A stretch of DNA of 64,000 bases from JANXSF01 sp043755435 (GCA_043755435.1 JAYUSZ010000441.1:28313-92312), one strand, 5' to 3'. Shown: positions 17,605 through 26,364, counted from the stretch's first letter. A program made the numbers and translations. Notes: generated by a model not told the origin, from the letters alone.

Positions 17605-18695
17605 AAGTTTCCTACTATTCACCGATGCCTCCTGCCATGAGTGGTGTCGCTGACTATTCCGGTTGGTTAGTCAAGCGCCTTGGTCAATTGGCGGAGTTGG
17701 AGATTAATCCGCAGACTCCGACCGGCCGCGTCATTTATCACATCGGGAATAACCCCATGCACCGGGATATTTATCGCACAGCCTTGGCACGCCCAGGAAT
17801 CGTTGTGATTCATGACGCAGTTCTACATCATTTTTTTCTTGGCCTGCTTGATGAAGCCAGCTACTTAGATGAGTTTGTCTACAACTACGGTGAATGGACT
17901 CGTGGCCTGGCAATCAATTTGTGGAAGAATCGAAGCCGTTCTGGTGCCGATGCGGATTACTTCGATTTTCCAATGCTTCGAAGAATTACGGAAAATGCAG
18001 AATGCGTGGTTGTTCACAACAAGGCGGCTGCGGAACTGGTTCGGGAACATTCTCCGAACGCGCGTATTGAAGAGATTCCCCACCTTTATGAACCGTCTGG
18101 ATCGCTGGATGGCGTGGTGGTAGAGAGGCTGAGGGCCGGATGGGGCGCAATGCCCAGCAGTTGTGTTTTCGGTGTTTTCGGCCACCTTCGCGAGGCTAAG
18201 CGAATCAATGTTGTGATGCGCTCTTTTGAGCAGGCTCGCAAAGTGAATCCGAAAATGTTCTTGCTATTAGCAGGTTCCGCTGGTTCTCTGGATATTGAGC
18301 GGGCTCTGGATCGTTGGGGCAGTCAGCCAGGAGTTGTGAGGTTAGGTCACACAGCGGAAAAGGATTTCTTCAACCTCTGCGAAGGAGTGGATGTTGGCGT
18401 TAATCTTCGCTATCCTTCCGCGGGTGAGACGTCGGGAATCACGATTCGGCTTTTGGGAATGGGCAAGCCTGTGATTGTTAGCGAAGGACCGGAAAACTCT
18501 ACTTTTCCCGACGGTGCTTGTTTGAAGCTGCCCGTCGATGTCAGCGAAGAAGCGTTGCTCACTGAGTACATGATTTACTTGGCCGCGCATCCTTCAAAGC
18601 GGCATGCCATGGGACGTATGGCCACAAGCCACATTTCTGAATTTCATAGCCTTGATGTTGTTGCTCAAAGATATTACGACGTTCTGCTATCCTGA
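17601..18695 (+). CDS. GT4-like glycosyltransferase
   Basis: 364 residues starting at a GTG that overlaps the yggS-like stop. It has the GT-B layout: an N-terminal MKVSYYSPMPPAMSGVADYS loop, an inner VVIHDAVLHHF segment, a second Rossmann half beginning VFGVFGHLREAKRI, and the nucleotide-sugar-binding region YPSAGETSGITIRLLGMGKP with the conserved Glu. Donor and acceptor are unknown. The hydrolase gene at 18703 follows after seven bases, so three genes form one unit. Confidence 0.85.
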   Translation: MKVSYYSPMPPAMSGVADYSGWLVKRLGQLAELEINPQTPTGRVIYHIGNNPMHRDIYRTALARPGIVVIHDAVLHHFFLGLLDEASYLDEFVYNYGEWTRGLAINLWKNRSRSGADADYFDFPMLRRITENAECVVVHNKAAAELVREHSPNARIEEIPHLYEPSGSLDGVVVERLRAGWGAMPSSCVFGVFGHLREAKRINVVMRSFEQARKVNPKMFLLLAGSAGSLDIERALDRWGSQPGVVRLGHTAEKDFFNLCEGVDVGVNLRYPSAGETSGITIRLLGMGKPVIVSEGPENSTFPDGACLKLPVDVSEEALLTEYMIYLAAHPSKRHAMGRMATSHISEFHSLDVVAQRYYDVLLS

Positions 18696-18702
18696 ACTCT
18701 CA

Positions 18703-20451
18703 ATGATGCAGACCGTCATTTTTTCGCTTGCCATCACAGCCGTTTGTTGGGGACAAGCCAGCGCCAACTACTCAACAACCATCGTCAAAATTCCCATGCA
18801 CGACGGCATTGGGTTAAGCACGAGTATCTTCCGTCCACTGGGTGCGGGGAAACTCCCTACTATTCTTGTTCGCACTCCCTATGGCAAAGGAACCGGGCTT
18901 TCCGCCAGCTATCGGTTGTTTGTTCAAAGCGGCTACGCAGTGGTTGTGCAGGACGTTCGTGGCAGGAACGAATCCGATGGTATGTTCGATTCCCATAATC
19001 AAGAAGGACCCGATGGTGAGGATACGCTGAACTGGATAGCCAAGCAGAATTGGAGTGACGGGCAGGTGGGTATGGTTGGGGGCTCGTATTTAGGAATTGT
19101 GCAATGGAAATTGGCGTTGCGGAACAATCCTCATCTGAAAGCGATATTTCCCATAGTTTCTGGAAACGACGATTACCGCGACCGTTTCTATTCCCGCGGC
19201 GGAGCGTTTAAGGTTGGAAATCGCCTCTCGTGGATGGCGGCAAATCTTCGCGCCCCCTCCAGTAAGCCGATGGATTTTGCTGCGTATGTTCGCACTTTGC
19301 CAATGCGGATCGCTGACGTGGCCGCCACTGGTCAAGTGAGCAAACTTTACTATCAACCGGTTATGGATCATCCAACGTTCGATGATTTTTGGATAGACAA
19401 AAGTGTTCGCGAACATCTGGACAAAATCAAGATTCCTGTTTTTAGCGTGGGTGGCTGGTACGACAATTTCGTGGAAGGAGATCTGGAAGCATTCGCGCAA
19501 TTGCGCAGGGAAGGGAAGCCAGCCTACTCCGCCATTGGACCCTGGCCACACAACATGAGCGCAACTTTTGAAGGGGTTTCGTTTGGGAGTGATTCCATGC
19601 TGCCGGTTTCAAAGTTGCAGTTGGACTGGTTCAATCATTGGATGAAGTATCCAGATTCCGCAAAAGAATCTTCCGGGCCATTTCCCGGACCTAAGTTGCG
19701 CCTGTTCGTAATGGGCCGGAACCGTTGGCGAGAGGAATCGGCATGGCCGCCAAGGAACGCGCTCACAACTTCATTCTTTCTTTCCAGTCATAAAGGGGCG
19801 AATACTGCTGATGGGGATGGCCGTTTAACCCTGCGGCCGGCATCTGGAGAGCATTCTGATACTTATGAATACGATCCGGCAACCCCCGTCCCCACATTAG
19901 GCGGAGCAGTCTGCTGTTCCCCAACTATCTTCCCTTGGGGCCCCAAGGATCAGAGAAAAGTGGAAGCCAGAAAGGATGTTTTGGTTTATAGCAGCGAGGT
20001 GCTGAAGAAGGAAGTTGAAGTGATCGGCCCAGTAACAGTTGTTCTTTACGTGTCCACCACCGCCACCGATACCGACTTCATGGCGAAACTGGTTGATGTG
20101 TTTCCCGACGGGACGGCTCGGAATCTGTGCGATGGAATGTTAAGAATGAGGTACAGGGCATCGCTTCGTAAGGCTGAACTAACGCAGCCCGGGAAAATCT
20201 ACAAAATAACGATTGAAGCCGGAGTAACCAGCAATCTTTTCTTGCCAGGGCACCAGATTCGATTAGAGGTCAGTTCCAGTAATTTTCCCCGGTTTGACCG
20301 GAATCTTAACACCGGCGGGTCGGTTAGTGAAGAAAGCCGAATGAAAACCGCCCAACAACGAATTTATCAGGGCCGCAACTTCCCTTCAGTAGTACTTCTG
20401 CCAGTAGTTCCAGGACTTGGTTCCTTGACTGTGAAAGCCTCTCTCCCGTAA
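18703..20451 (+). CDS. Exported CocE/NonD-type alpha/beta hydrolase (X-Pro dipeptidyl-peptidase family)
   Basis: 582 residues from ATG 18703, which gives a signal peptide (MMQTVIFSLAITAVCWGQAS). The N-terminal part is a Peptidase S15 alpha/beta-hydrolase: VVVQDVRGRNESDG, then GMVGGSYLGIVQW with the nucleophilic Ser in GGSYLG, an Asp in WYDNFVEGD, and His in IGPWPHNM. The C-terminal half is the jelly-roll domain of the family (VIGPVTVVLYVSTTATDTDF, LPGHQIRLEVSSSNFPRFDRN). Members are acylases, cocaine-esterase-like enzymes or X-Pro peptidases. The frame is open 33 codons upstream inside the glycosyltransferase gene. The last ten codons lie within a DNA segment repeated at 20855. Confidence 0.88.
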   Translation: MMQTVIFSLAITAVCWGQASANYSTTIVKIPMHDGIGLSTSIFRPLGAGKLPTILVRTPYGKGTGLSASYRLFVQSGYAVVVQDVRGRNESDGMFDSHNQEGPDGEDTLNWIAKQNWSDGQVGMVGGSYLGIVQWKLALRNNPHLKAIFPIVSGNDDYRDRFYSRGGAFKVGNRLSWMAANLRAPSSKPMDFAAYVRTLPMRIADVAATGQVSKLYYQPVMDHPTFDDFWIDKSVREHLDKIKIPVFSVGGWYDNFVEGDLEAFAQLRREGKPAYSAIGPWPHNMSATFEGVSFGSDSMLPVSKLQLDWFNHWMKYPDSAKESSGPFPGPKLRLFVMGRNRWREESAWPPRNALTTSFFLSSHKGANTADGDGRLTLRPASGEHSDTYEYDPATPVPTLGGAVCCSPTIFPWGPKDQRKVEARKDVLVYSSEVLKKEVEVIGPVTVVLYVSTTATDTDFMAKLVDVFPDGTARNLCDGMLRMRYRASLRKAELTQPGKIYKITIEAGVTSNLFLPGHQIRLEVSSSNFPRFDRNLNTGGSVSEESRMKTAQQRIYQGRNFPSVVLLPVVPGLGSLTVKASLP

Positions 20452-20552
20452 AGTTAGAAGTGGCCCACATGCATCAAGGCGCGGTAGCCAAGTGGTAAGG
20501 CCAGGGTCTGCAAAACCCTTATTCGTGGGTTCGATTCCCACCCGCGCCTCCA
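20421..20552 (+). repeat. Duplicated segment, copy A (hydrolase 3' end plus tRNA-Cys)
   Basis: From TTCCTTGAC at 20421 through the tRNA end, this segment is matched at 20855-20985 with about a dozen mismatches before the tRNA. It includes the last codons of the hydrolase gene, so copy A is the ancestral one. Confidence 0.7.
20478..20552 (+). tRNA. tRNA-Cys (GCA), first copy
   Basis: A 75-base cloverleaf with encoded CCA. The acceptor stem is GGCGCGG/CCGCGCC, the D stem GCC/GGC, the anticodon stem AGGGT/ACCCT with loop CTGCAAA (anticodon GCA), and the T arm GTGGG-TTCGATT-CCCAC. All stems pair without mismatch. It starts 26 bases after the hydrolase stop. Confidence 0.95.
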
Positions 20553-20854
20553 ATTATTTTGCTTCCCAACAAGCGCACTACGGCATCGCGAACAATCAAC
20601 CGTAAATTCTTCAACTGGCGTTCCTCTCACGGTGCTCAGCCGTCTCAGCGATTCAGATTCTATTCAGAACGCCAGAGGAGTTAATCGCCTCGAGGACTCA
20701 ATATGTTGGTTTAAGATCCGGGGCTTAAGATCCGGGGACTTAAGATCCGGGACGGTGGTGACAATTACTACTCACATTGAAGAACCAAGGGAGTTGGCTC
20801 TGGAGATTGTTACCACAGTTCTGGATTTTCCTCGGGATTTAAGTTGAAAAGCAT
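20553..20854. other. Spacer between the two tRNA-Cys copies
   Basis: About 300 bases with no convincing gene. A 71-codon open frame from a GTG at 20632 has no Shine-Dalgarno or recognisable similarity; its last third (VVTITTHIEEPRELALEIV) looks somewhat protein-like and could be a gene remnant. It contains the short triple repeat at 20711-20753. Confidence 0.4.
20711..20753. repeat. Three tandem copies of a 14-15-base repeat
   Basis: The unit TTAAGATCCGGGG(A)C occurs three times head to tail with only a one-base indel and a shorter G run. It lies in the spacer between the tRNA copies. No function is evident. Confidence 0.75.
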
Positions 20855-20985
20855 TTCCTTGACGGTGAAAGCCTCTCTCCCGTAGAGTTGTAGTAGGCCA
20901 CATGTGACAAGGCGCGGAAGTCAAATGGTTAGGCAAGGGTCTGCAAAGCCCTTATTCGTGGGTTCGATTCCCACCCGCGCCTCCA
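20855..20985 (+). repeat. Duplicated segment, copy B (fossil hydrolase 3' end plus tRNA-Cys)
   Basis: Repeats 20421-20552 at an offset of 433-434 bases. The part derived from the hydrolase C-terminus is no longer attached to a gene, so this is the derived copy. Confidence 0.7.
20911..20985 (+). tRNA. tRNA-Cys (GCA), second, diverged copy
   Basis: Also 75 bases with CCA and anticodon GCA. Acceptor and T arms are identical to the first copy. The D arm differs (GTC/GGC, keeping pairing through one U-G), positions 8-9 are AA instead of TA, and the anticodon stem is AGGGT/GCCCT with one U-G pair beside the loop. The changes keep a foldable cloverleaf, so it may be functional, but it is less regular than the first copy. 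Confidence 0.85.
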
Positions 20986-21016
20986 ATTCTCTTGCTAGTT
21001 AGCTAGTTCTTCATTC

Positions 21017-21892
21017 ATGGGTCTTCCAATCAATCAAACATCATCAAATGCAAATTTCGGCCAAGGGAACCCGTTCTTTTGTCTGAATCATTCGGTGTCT
21101 GGCGGAAGAACTGCCTGGCCTGAATTCGTATTGTTGGCTTCCGAGGCAGGTTATGCGGGAGCCGATTTCACGTCTGCGGATTTGGAACGCGTTGGGGTTG
21201 AAGCTGCAATTGAGTTGTTGGCACAATGCGGTGTAATGGCCGGCTTTGGCAAGTTGCCAGTGGAATGCAGACTGGATCAGACATTGTTTGAAGAAGGGTT
21301 CCAATCCTTGGAACGGCAAGCAAGTGAAGCCAAACGGATCGGATGCCATGCAATGGGCTGTTCCTTGTTTCCTTCAGCAGATGTTCCCTTTGATGACTAC
21401 TACAAAATTCAGTTGACCCGATTCCGGCGATGTGCTGAAGTTTTAGAAGCCAACGGCTTGAAACTGGCCGTGGAATTTGTTTCTCCCTTGCACACTCGAA
21501 GAAAGAGAGCCCACGAGTTTATTTGGAACCTGCCGCAAACCATGAGGTTTGTCAATGATTGCGGTAACAACGCAGGCATATTGCTGGACGCCTGGCATTG
21601 GCATCATTCCAATGGAACGGTGGCTCAGATCTTAAGCGCGAAGGACCATATTCTGCATGTGCACTTGGCGGATTCTGCTGACGTCGCTCCAGAGGAAGTG
21701 GACGATATGGAACGGCTGCTTCCTGGGGAAGGCGTAGTGCGGTGGAAAGAATTCTTCGGCGCTTTACTCTCCATTAATTTTGATGGGGGAATGAGTCCTG
21801 AAGTGTTTGGGACACGGTTTAAGGGTTTGAGTCCCGAAGCTTGTGCAATGCTGACAATGGAGAAATGCAAATGGATCTGGGCCAACTACTGA
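21017..21892 (+). CDS. Sugar phosphate isomerase/epimerase (AP endonuclease 2-like TIM barrel)
   Basis: 291 residues. Segments ASEAGYAGADF, LAVEFVSPLH, AGILLDAWHWHHS, HILHVHLADS and GMSPEVFG place the metal-binding Glu, Asp and His residues of the xylose-isomerase-like TIM barrel in the expected order. The substrate is unknown; relatives act on hydroxypyruvate, inosose or keto-sugars. The 3' end overlaps the start of murQ by about 22 bases, which suggests co-translation and a role linked to amino-sugar use. Confidence 0.82.
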   Translation: MGLPINQTSSNANFGQGNPFFCLNHSVSGGRTAWPEFVLLASEAGYAGADFTSADLERVGVEAAIELLAQCGVMAGFGKLPVECRLDQTLFEEGFQSLERQASEAKRIGCHAMGCSLFPSADVPFDDYYKIQLTRFRRCAEVLEANGLKLAVEFVSPLHTRRKRAHEFIWNLPQTMRFVNDCGNNAGILLDAWHWHHSNGTVAQILSAKDHILHVHLADSADVAPEEVDDMERLLPGEGVVRWKEFFGALLSINFDGGMSPEVFGTRFKGLSPEACAMLTMEKCKWIWANY

Positions 21893-22764
21893 CAGAGCAA
21901 CGCAATGAAGCTAGCCGTAAAATTGACAGAGTGTCAACTTCCCGGATGCTGGAAATTTTCAACACAGAGGATCAAAAGGTGGCTGCCGCCTTGGCTGGCG
22001 CAATTCCACAATTGGCGAAGGCGGTTGATCTGCTTGCAGACCGGGCATCGAAAGGCGGAAGGCTATTCTACATCGGTGCTGGAACAAGCGGACGGCTAGG
22101 TGTATTGGATGCCGCAGAATGTCCGCCAACCTTCAACGTTTCTCCGGAAATGGTACAGGGTATTATTGCTGGTGGTGAGTCCGCGCTTTCGCGCGCAACT
22201 GAGGCTACGGAAGATGATCCTGCGATGGGTGCCCGGGATCTGCTGGCGCGCGGTTTTGGCCAGGCGGACACATTGGTGGGAATTGCGGCTAGCGGTAGGA
22301 CTCCATATGTGCTGGGTGCTATTGATGAGGCAAAGGGGATGGGCGCAGCCACAATTGGGATCAGCTGTACTCCGAATGCCCAGCTTTCGCGCAAAGCGGA
22401 GATCGGAGTGGAGTTGTTGGTGGGTCCAGAAGTTCTAACTGGGTCGACCCGTCTGAAGGCTGGAACGGCAACTAAGCTTGCACTGAACATGCTGACAACT
22501 GGGATGATGATCCGGTTAGGATACACATACGGAAACTTGATGGTGAATGTTCAGCCCAAGAATGAGAAACTGGTGGACCGGGCTTTGCGCATAATATCGG
22601 AAGCAACTGGAGCGGATCCAGTGCGAGCGTCGGTGCTGTTGGAACTATCAGGGCGTCAGGTGAAGACCGCGATAGTGATGGGTTGTTTGGAAATTGGCCG
22701 CGAAGAAGCGGAGCAGAAGTTGAAACAAGTTTCAGGTCATGTATCGATAGCATTGGGCAAGTGA
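21871..22764 (+). CDS. murQ: N-acetylmuramic acid 6-phosphate etherase
   Basis: Cleaves the lactyl ether of MurNAc-6-phosphate to GlcNAc-6-phosphate and D-lactate, the step that feeds nagA in peptidoglycan recycling. About 297 residues, as usual. It has a SIS domain with LFYIGAGTSGRLGVLDAAECPP (the catalytic Glu is in DAAECPP) and the second acidic region ATEATEDDPAMGARDL, then VGIAASGRTPYVLGA and TGSTRLKAGTATK for phosphosugar binding. ATG 21871 is preferred because GGAG lies eight bases upstream; an ATG two codons earlier is also in frame. Confidence 0.93.
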   Translation: MDLGQLLTEQRNEASRKIDRVSTSRMLEIFNTEDQKVAAALAGAIPQLAKAVDLLADRASKGGRLFYIGAGTSGRLGVLDAAECPPTFNVSPEMVQGIIAGGESALSRATEATEDDPAMGARDLLARGFGQADTLVGIAASGRTPYVLGAIDEAKGMGAATIGISCTPNAQLSRKAEIGVELLVGPEVLTGSTRLKAGTATKLALNMLTTGMMIRLGYTYGNLMVNVQPKNEKLVDRALRIISEATGADPVRASVLLELSGRQVKTAIVMGCLEIGREEAEQKLKQVSGHVSIALGK

Positions 22765-22774
22765 AGGAAATTGG

Positions 22775-24034
22775 ATGGACAAGTTCTTAATTGATGGTGG
22801 GGTTCGATTGGTAGGCCAAGTGAGTGCCAGTGGGGCGAAGAACGCTGCACTACCTGCCTTGGCTGCTTGTTTGCTGACGTCTGAACCGGTGGTGCTTCAT
22901 TGCGTCCCAAGGGTTCGGGACATTCGCACCATGCAAAGTCTGCTGGTGCATACGGGAGCGGATCTGGTGGAGGAAGGACCTTCCACTGTACGCGTAAGGG
23001 CGGCCAAGATTAGCGCTGCTGAGGCTCCTTATGAAGTTGTTAAGACAATGCGCGCTTCCAGTCTAGTGCTGGGACCCTTGGTGGCTAGAGCGGGCCGTGC
23101 CCGCGTCTCCATGCCAGGGGGATGCGCCATCGGTGCCCGGCCGATAAACCTCCATATGAGCGGACTGGAGCGCTTGGGGGCGGTGATTACGCAATCCCAT
23201 GGGTATGTTGAAGCTGTAGCTGCAAATGGACTGAAAGGGGCGCACGTTCATTTTGACCGGATCACCGTGACTGGGACCGAGGATTTGATGATGGCTGCAG
23301 TTCTTGCGCGTGGGGAAACAGTGCTGGAGAACACCGCACGCGAGCCCGAAGTTGTGGATTTGGCCGACTTGTTAAACAAGATGGGCGCCAAAGTAAGTGG
23401 AGCTGGTACTTCAAGAATAGTGATTGAGGGCGTGGATGCGTTGCATGGAGCAGATCATTCGATTATCCCTGATCGTATTGAGGTAGGAACGTTCCTGATT
23501 GCTGGCGCGATCACTGGTGGCGATGTGACGGTAACGAATTGCGCTCCGGACCATTTGAGCGCTTTGATTTTCAAGTTGCAGCAAACTGGTTGCGAGGTTA
23601 CTGAGCCCGCTTCCGGGAAGCTTCGAATAAAGGCGGGTGAAAGACTGCGCAGCGTTGATATGAAAACCGAGGAGCATCCAGGATTTGCTACCGATTTGCA
23701 GGCTCAATTCATGGCTTTGATGACGCAGGCCGAGGGCATTAGTTTTGTGACAGAAACGATTTTTGAGAACCGTTTCATGCATGTTTTGGAACTGGTCAGG
23801 ATGGGAGCAAATATTCGAGTGGAAGGACGCCAGGCGATCATCGCAGGTAAGACACAGTTGAGCAGTGCTCAGGTTATCTGTTCCGACTTGAGGGCTAGCG
23901 CTTCACTAGTGCTAGCCGCTCTGGTGGCAGATGGAACTACTATTGTGGACCGGGTTTATCACATGGATAGAGGATACGAGAAAATTGAGGAAAAACTGGC
24001 AAGTTTAGGGGCGAGCATTCGTCGGGCCCCCTAG
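22775..24034 (+). CDS. murA: UDP-N-acetylglucosamine 1-carboxyvinyltransferase
   Basis: First committed enzyme of peptidoglycan precursor synthesis; transfers enolpyruvate from PEP to UDP-GlcNAc in the cytoplasm. The 419 residues start ten bases after murQ. Family motifs are SGAKNAALPALAACLL (Lys22, Asn23), RASSLVLGPLVARAG and PGGCAIGARPINLH with the active-site Cys117, the residue attacked by fosfomycin, then GTEDLMMAAVLA, DRIEVGTFLIAGA and HPGFATDLQAQFMAL. Pairing of murQ and murA puts recycling and de novo synthesis in one transcript. Confidence 0.96.
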   Translation: MDKFLIDGGVRLVGQVSASGAKNAALPALAACLLTSEPVVLHCVPRVRDIRTMQSLLVHTGADLVEEGPSTVRVRAAKISAAEAPYEVVKTMRASSLVLGPLVARAGRARVSMPGGCAIGARPINLHMSGLERLGAVITQSHGYVEAVAANGLKGAHVHFDRITVTGTEDLMMAAVLARGETVLENTAREPEVVDLADLLNKMGAKVSGAGTSRIVIEGVDALHGADHSIIPDRIEVGTFLIAGAITGGDVTVTNCAPDHLSALIFKLQQTGCEVTEPASGKLRIKAGERLRSVDMKTEEHPGFATDLQAQFMALMTQAEGISFVTETIFENRFMHVLELVRMGANIRVEGRQAIIAGKTQLSSAQVICSDLRASASLVLAALVADGTTIVDRVYHMDRGYEKIEEKLASLGASIRRAP

Positions 24035-24342
24035 GTGAGAGCGTAGCCCAAACCGGCAAGAACAATATAACCCCAGCAGATCCATTCGATGACATAGAGG
24101 CCTTTAATCAGGCCCTGGGATAAGAATTCAAATCGTATGAACAATGCCACCAGAATGCCGGCGTAAATGACATAGGGGTTCATGATGTCGTCAGACCATC
24201 GCAGATAGGCAATCATGAAACCCCAATAGACTAAAGGCCAATTGCTTTCATTGGGTAGTTTGGAACGGATTGCAGCAATCCACAAAGTGATCACAACAAC
24301 GGCTATCGTTAAGATGCCAAAGTCTGTTAGCCGCAAATGCAT
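24031..24342 (-). CDS. Small membrane protein, unknown
   Basis: 103 residues with three to four predicted membrane segments (about 8-26, 36-50, 57-75 and 80-101). It overlaps the end of murA tail to tail by four bases and ends the minus-strand run that begins with the decaheme cytochrome; the barrel gene ends five bases upstream. No catalytic motif is seen. It could be an accessory membrane part of the cytochrome system, but the evidence is only position. Confidence 0.6.
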   Translation of the reverse strand: MHLRLTDFGILTIAVVVITLWIAAIRSKLPNESNWPLVYWGFMIAYLRWSDDIMNPYVIYAGILVALFIRFEFLSQGLIKGLYVIEWICWGYIVLAGLGYALT

Positions 24343-24347
24343 AGAAA

Positions 24348-26357
24348 TTAGAAGGCCAATGTTAGACTAACATAGCCGGTGTGGGCTTTATAATCCTGAA
24401 TTGAGGAAAACTTCTCTCCATACCCATAGTATTGATAACCGAAATTGGCTCTTAGTTTCTGTTTAAGGCTGAGGGAGATACGCATTTGGGGAGAGGTGAA
24501 GGCAACTGGAAAAGTCTGAGCCGCAATGAAATCTGCCCCAAGCGATGGCTCGGCAATGGAGCCACCGATTGGGCTGCTGCTGATGATGGAGCGGCCATCT
24601 CCCGTGTCGTTCACGCGGTTGAACCCGAAAAAGATATCCACTCTTTTTCGCACGTTGAGCCTTGTAGATAGGTTCAGAGCGTGTATGTTGCTGACAAAGG
24701 CACTTTTATCAGTTGAAACTAATTGTGAAGATCTAAAATAGGCCAGTCCGGACAGTGTATTCAGGTGGAGCTTGGAGTACCCTCCATCGAAAGAGAGCCA
24801 GGTTCGGGGAGTCCAAGTTGCGTCGAAAGAAGCATTTCTAGAACGGGAACTGAAGGCAGTGATTGCCGTGGAGTTGAAATTGTAGTTTGTCTTGTAGCTG
24901 GCAGTAAGCGCCAGTTTATTCGTTTTCCACTGTGTGCGACCACCTAGTGAGTGGTATTTTTTCTCGCTAATGGGGTAAATCGGCTTGTCTGTCCGGCCGG
25001 TTTCGCTGTCAAGGCTAATACGAAGAGTTTTTGAAGGCTGGAAGCGCAGGCCAAATAAACCACTATTCAAGTGATTGTTTTGCTCGTCAGGTATAAGCCC
25101 TTTAGCCGGATCAACATCCTGGTACTGTATGGAGCGAATTCGCCGTGACGAATGTTGATAGCCACCATAGACAGAACTCCATTTTGTAAAGCGGAAGGAT
25201 GCGTCAGTTTGGTTGCTCCAAGTTTGGATTCCGAGGAACTGGAAACTGAGGAGTGCTAGATTTGCAGACCCGTTGTTGAATTCCCGGTAAGTGGAATCAC
25301 CAGACATGCGAATGTGATAAAAACTTGTGTGATTGGTAATTGTGAGTTTGTCCGAAGGAAGAATGCTAAGAGTCAGATTGCCAGTCGCCGCAGGGCGATT
25401 GCCTGTTCCGGAAAGAGCAATCTGCCGGTTTGCCGCCGCTCCATTGCGGCCGATACCATTCGCTGATTCGGCCAAAGTGAAGTCTCGACGCCCTGCGGAG
25501 TAAGTGAACAATCCGTTAGTCTGAAAGACCTTGGTGATGTTCCTGAGAATTGACGCGCGCCAATAGGGAGTACTTCCCTTGTACGGTTCGGTGCGGCTGA
25601 GACTGTTTAAGGTCACTCGGTCATTCGGGTTGTTTCCGGCGCTGGGTACCGTTAGATTTTGATCCTGCAACTCTGTGTAGTTCTCCCAACCATGCAATAA
25701 ATTGATACGAAACCCAAAAACGTTTGCCTGCCCCCCGAGGCGGTATTCGTTGCGAATCCGGTGAACATTGGCGAATAGCGTGAATTCGTCCCCACGCGAA
25801 TCAAAATACTGTGTGGTGGAAAGTCCGGGACCATCTTGGACGTTGCGTGAGTAGCCTAGGAACAAGCGGTAGTTTGATTGCGGGAAAAGCGTTACGTCAT
25901 GATCCTGCAATCGCCGGGTAGTGTCGAGGAAGTGTCGGCCTTCTGAAATTGTAAGGGCTGGGTTGTAATAGTCGCTTGAGCGCCAAAGAAAATCATAGCG
26001 ATACAGCTTGTTTTTTTGAACACGAAGGAGAGAGAACTGATAGGGATCGGATCCAAGCCCTTGGACATTCAAGACAACCTCATCAAAGTACTTGCCCTTG
26101 CCGGTTTTGGAGTTGGCAGTTAAGCTGCCGGCGAGAAGCCTTAATCCGTTCCGGTAATTCACGTTGCTGCGGTACATACCTTCATTGCCGTCAACTGTGT
26201 AAAAACGGTATCCGGTCTCAAACGAATTGGTGACGTTGTAGTCCCCTGCATTTTCACCTCGAGATAGACCTGCTTGCTGCGGAGTAGGGCTGACCGGTGG
26301 TTGCGCCCACAAAGCGCTAGCCGTGAGTAGAAGGATGGAATGGACTTTGGTTCGCAT
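24348..26357 (-). CDS. MtrB/PioB-like outer-membrane beta-barrel
   Basis: About 669 residues from ATG 26357 (AGGAA four bases upstream), starting with signal peptide MRTKVHSILLLTASALWA. The rest is nearly all alternating hydrophobic and polar segments with aromatic ends, and it closes with VSLTLAF, the terminal aromatic typical of outer-membrane barrels. NVQGLGSDPYQFSLLRVQKN and YRYDFLWRSSDYYN match a pattern seen in barrels that sheathe multiheme cytochromes. It begins seven bases after a decaheme cytochrome gene, which is the order of MtrA-MtrB and PioA-PioB pairs. The CxxC near the N-terminus of Shewanella MtrB is absent. Confidence 0.7.
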   Translation of the reverse strand: MRTKVHSILLLTASALWAQPPVSPTPQQAGLSRGENAGDYNVTNSFETGYRFYTVDGNEGMYRSNVNYRNGLRLLAGSLTANSKTGKGKYFDEVVLNVQGLGSDPYQFSLLRVQKNKLYRYDFLWRSSDYYNPALTISEGRHFLDTTRRLQDHDVTLFPQSNYRLFLGYSRNVQDGPGLSTTQYFDSRGDEFTLFANVHRIRNEYRLGGQANVFGFRINLLHGWENYTELQDQNLTVPSAGNNPNDRVTLNSLSRTEPYKGSTPYWRASILRNITKVFQTNGLFTYSAGRRDFTLAESANGIGRNGAAANRQIALSGTGNRPAATGNLTLSILPSDKLTITNHTSFYHIRMSGDSTYREFNNGSANLALLSFQFLGIQTWSNQTDASFRFTKWSSVYGGYQHSSRRIRSIQYQDVDPAKGLIPDEQNNHLNSGLFGLRFQPSKTLRISLDSETGRTDKPIYPISEKKYHSLGGRTQWKTNKLALTASYKTNYNFNSTAITAFSSRSRNASFDATWTPRTWLSFDGGYSKLHLNTLSGLAYFRSSQLVSTDKSAFVSNIHALNLSTRLNVRKRVDIFFGFNRVNDTGDGRSIISSSPIGGSIAEPSLGADFIAAQTFPVAFTSPQMRISLSLKQKLRANFGYQYYGYGEKFSSIQDYKAHTGYVSLTLAF

Positions 26358-26364
26358 CGGGTTC

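Noticed and set aside
20632..20847. 71-codon frame from a GTG between the tRNA-Cys copies
   Set aside because: No Shine-Dalgarno, no similarity, and it includes the triple repeat; at best a gene remnant.
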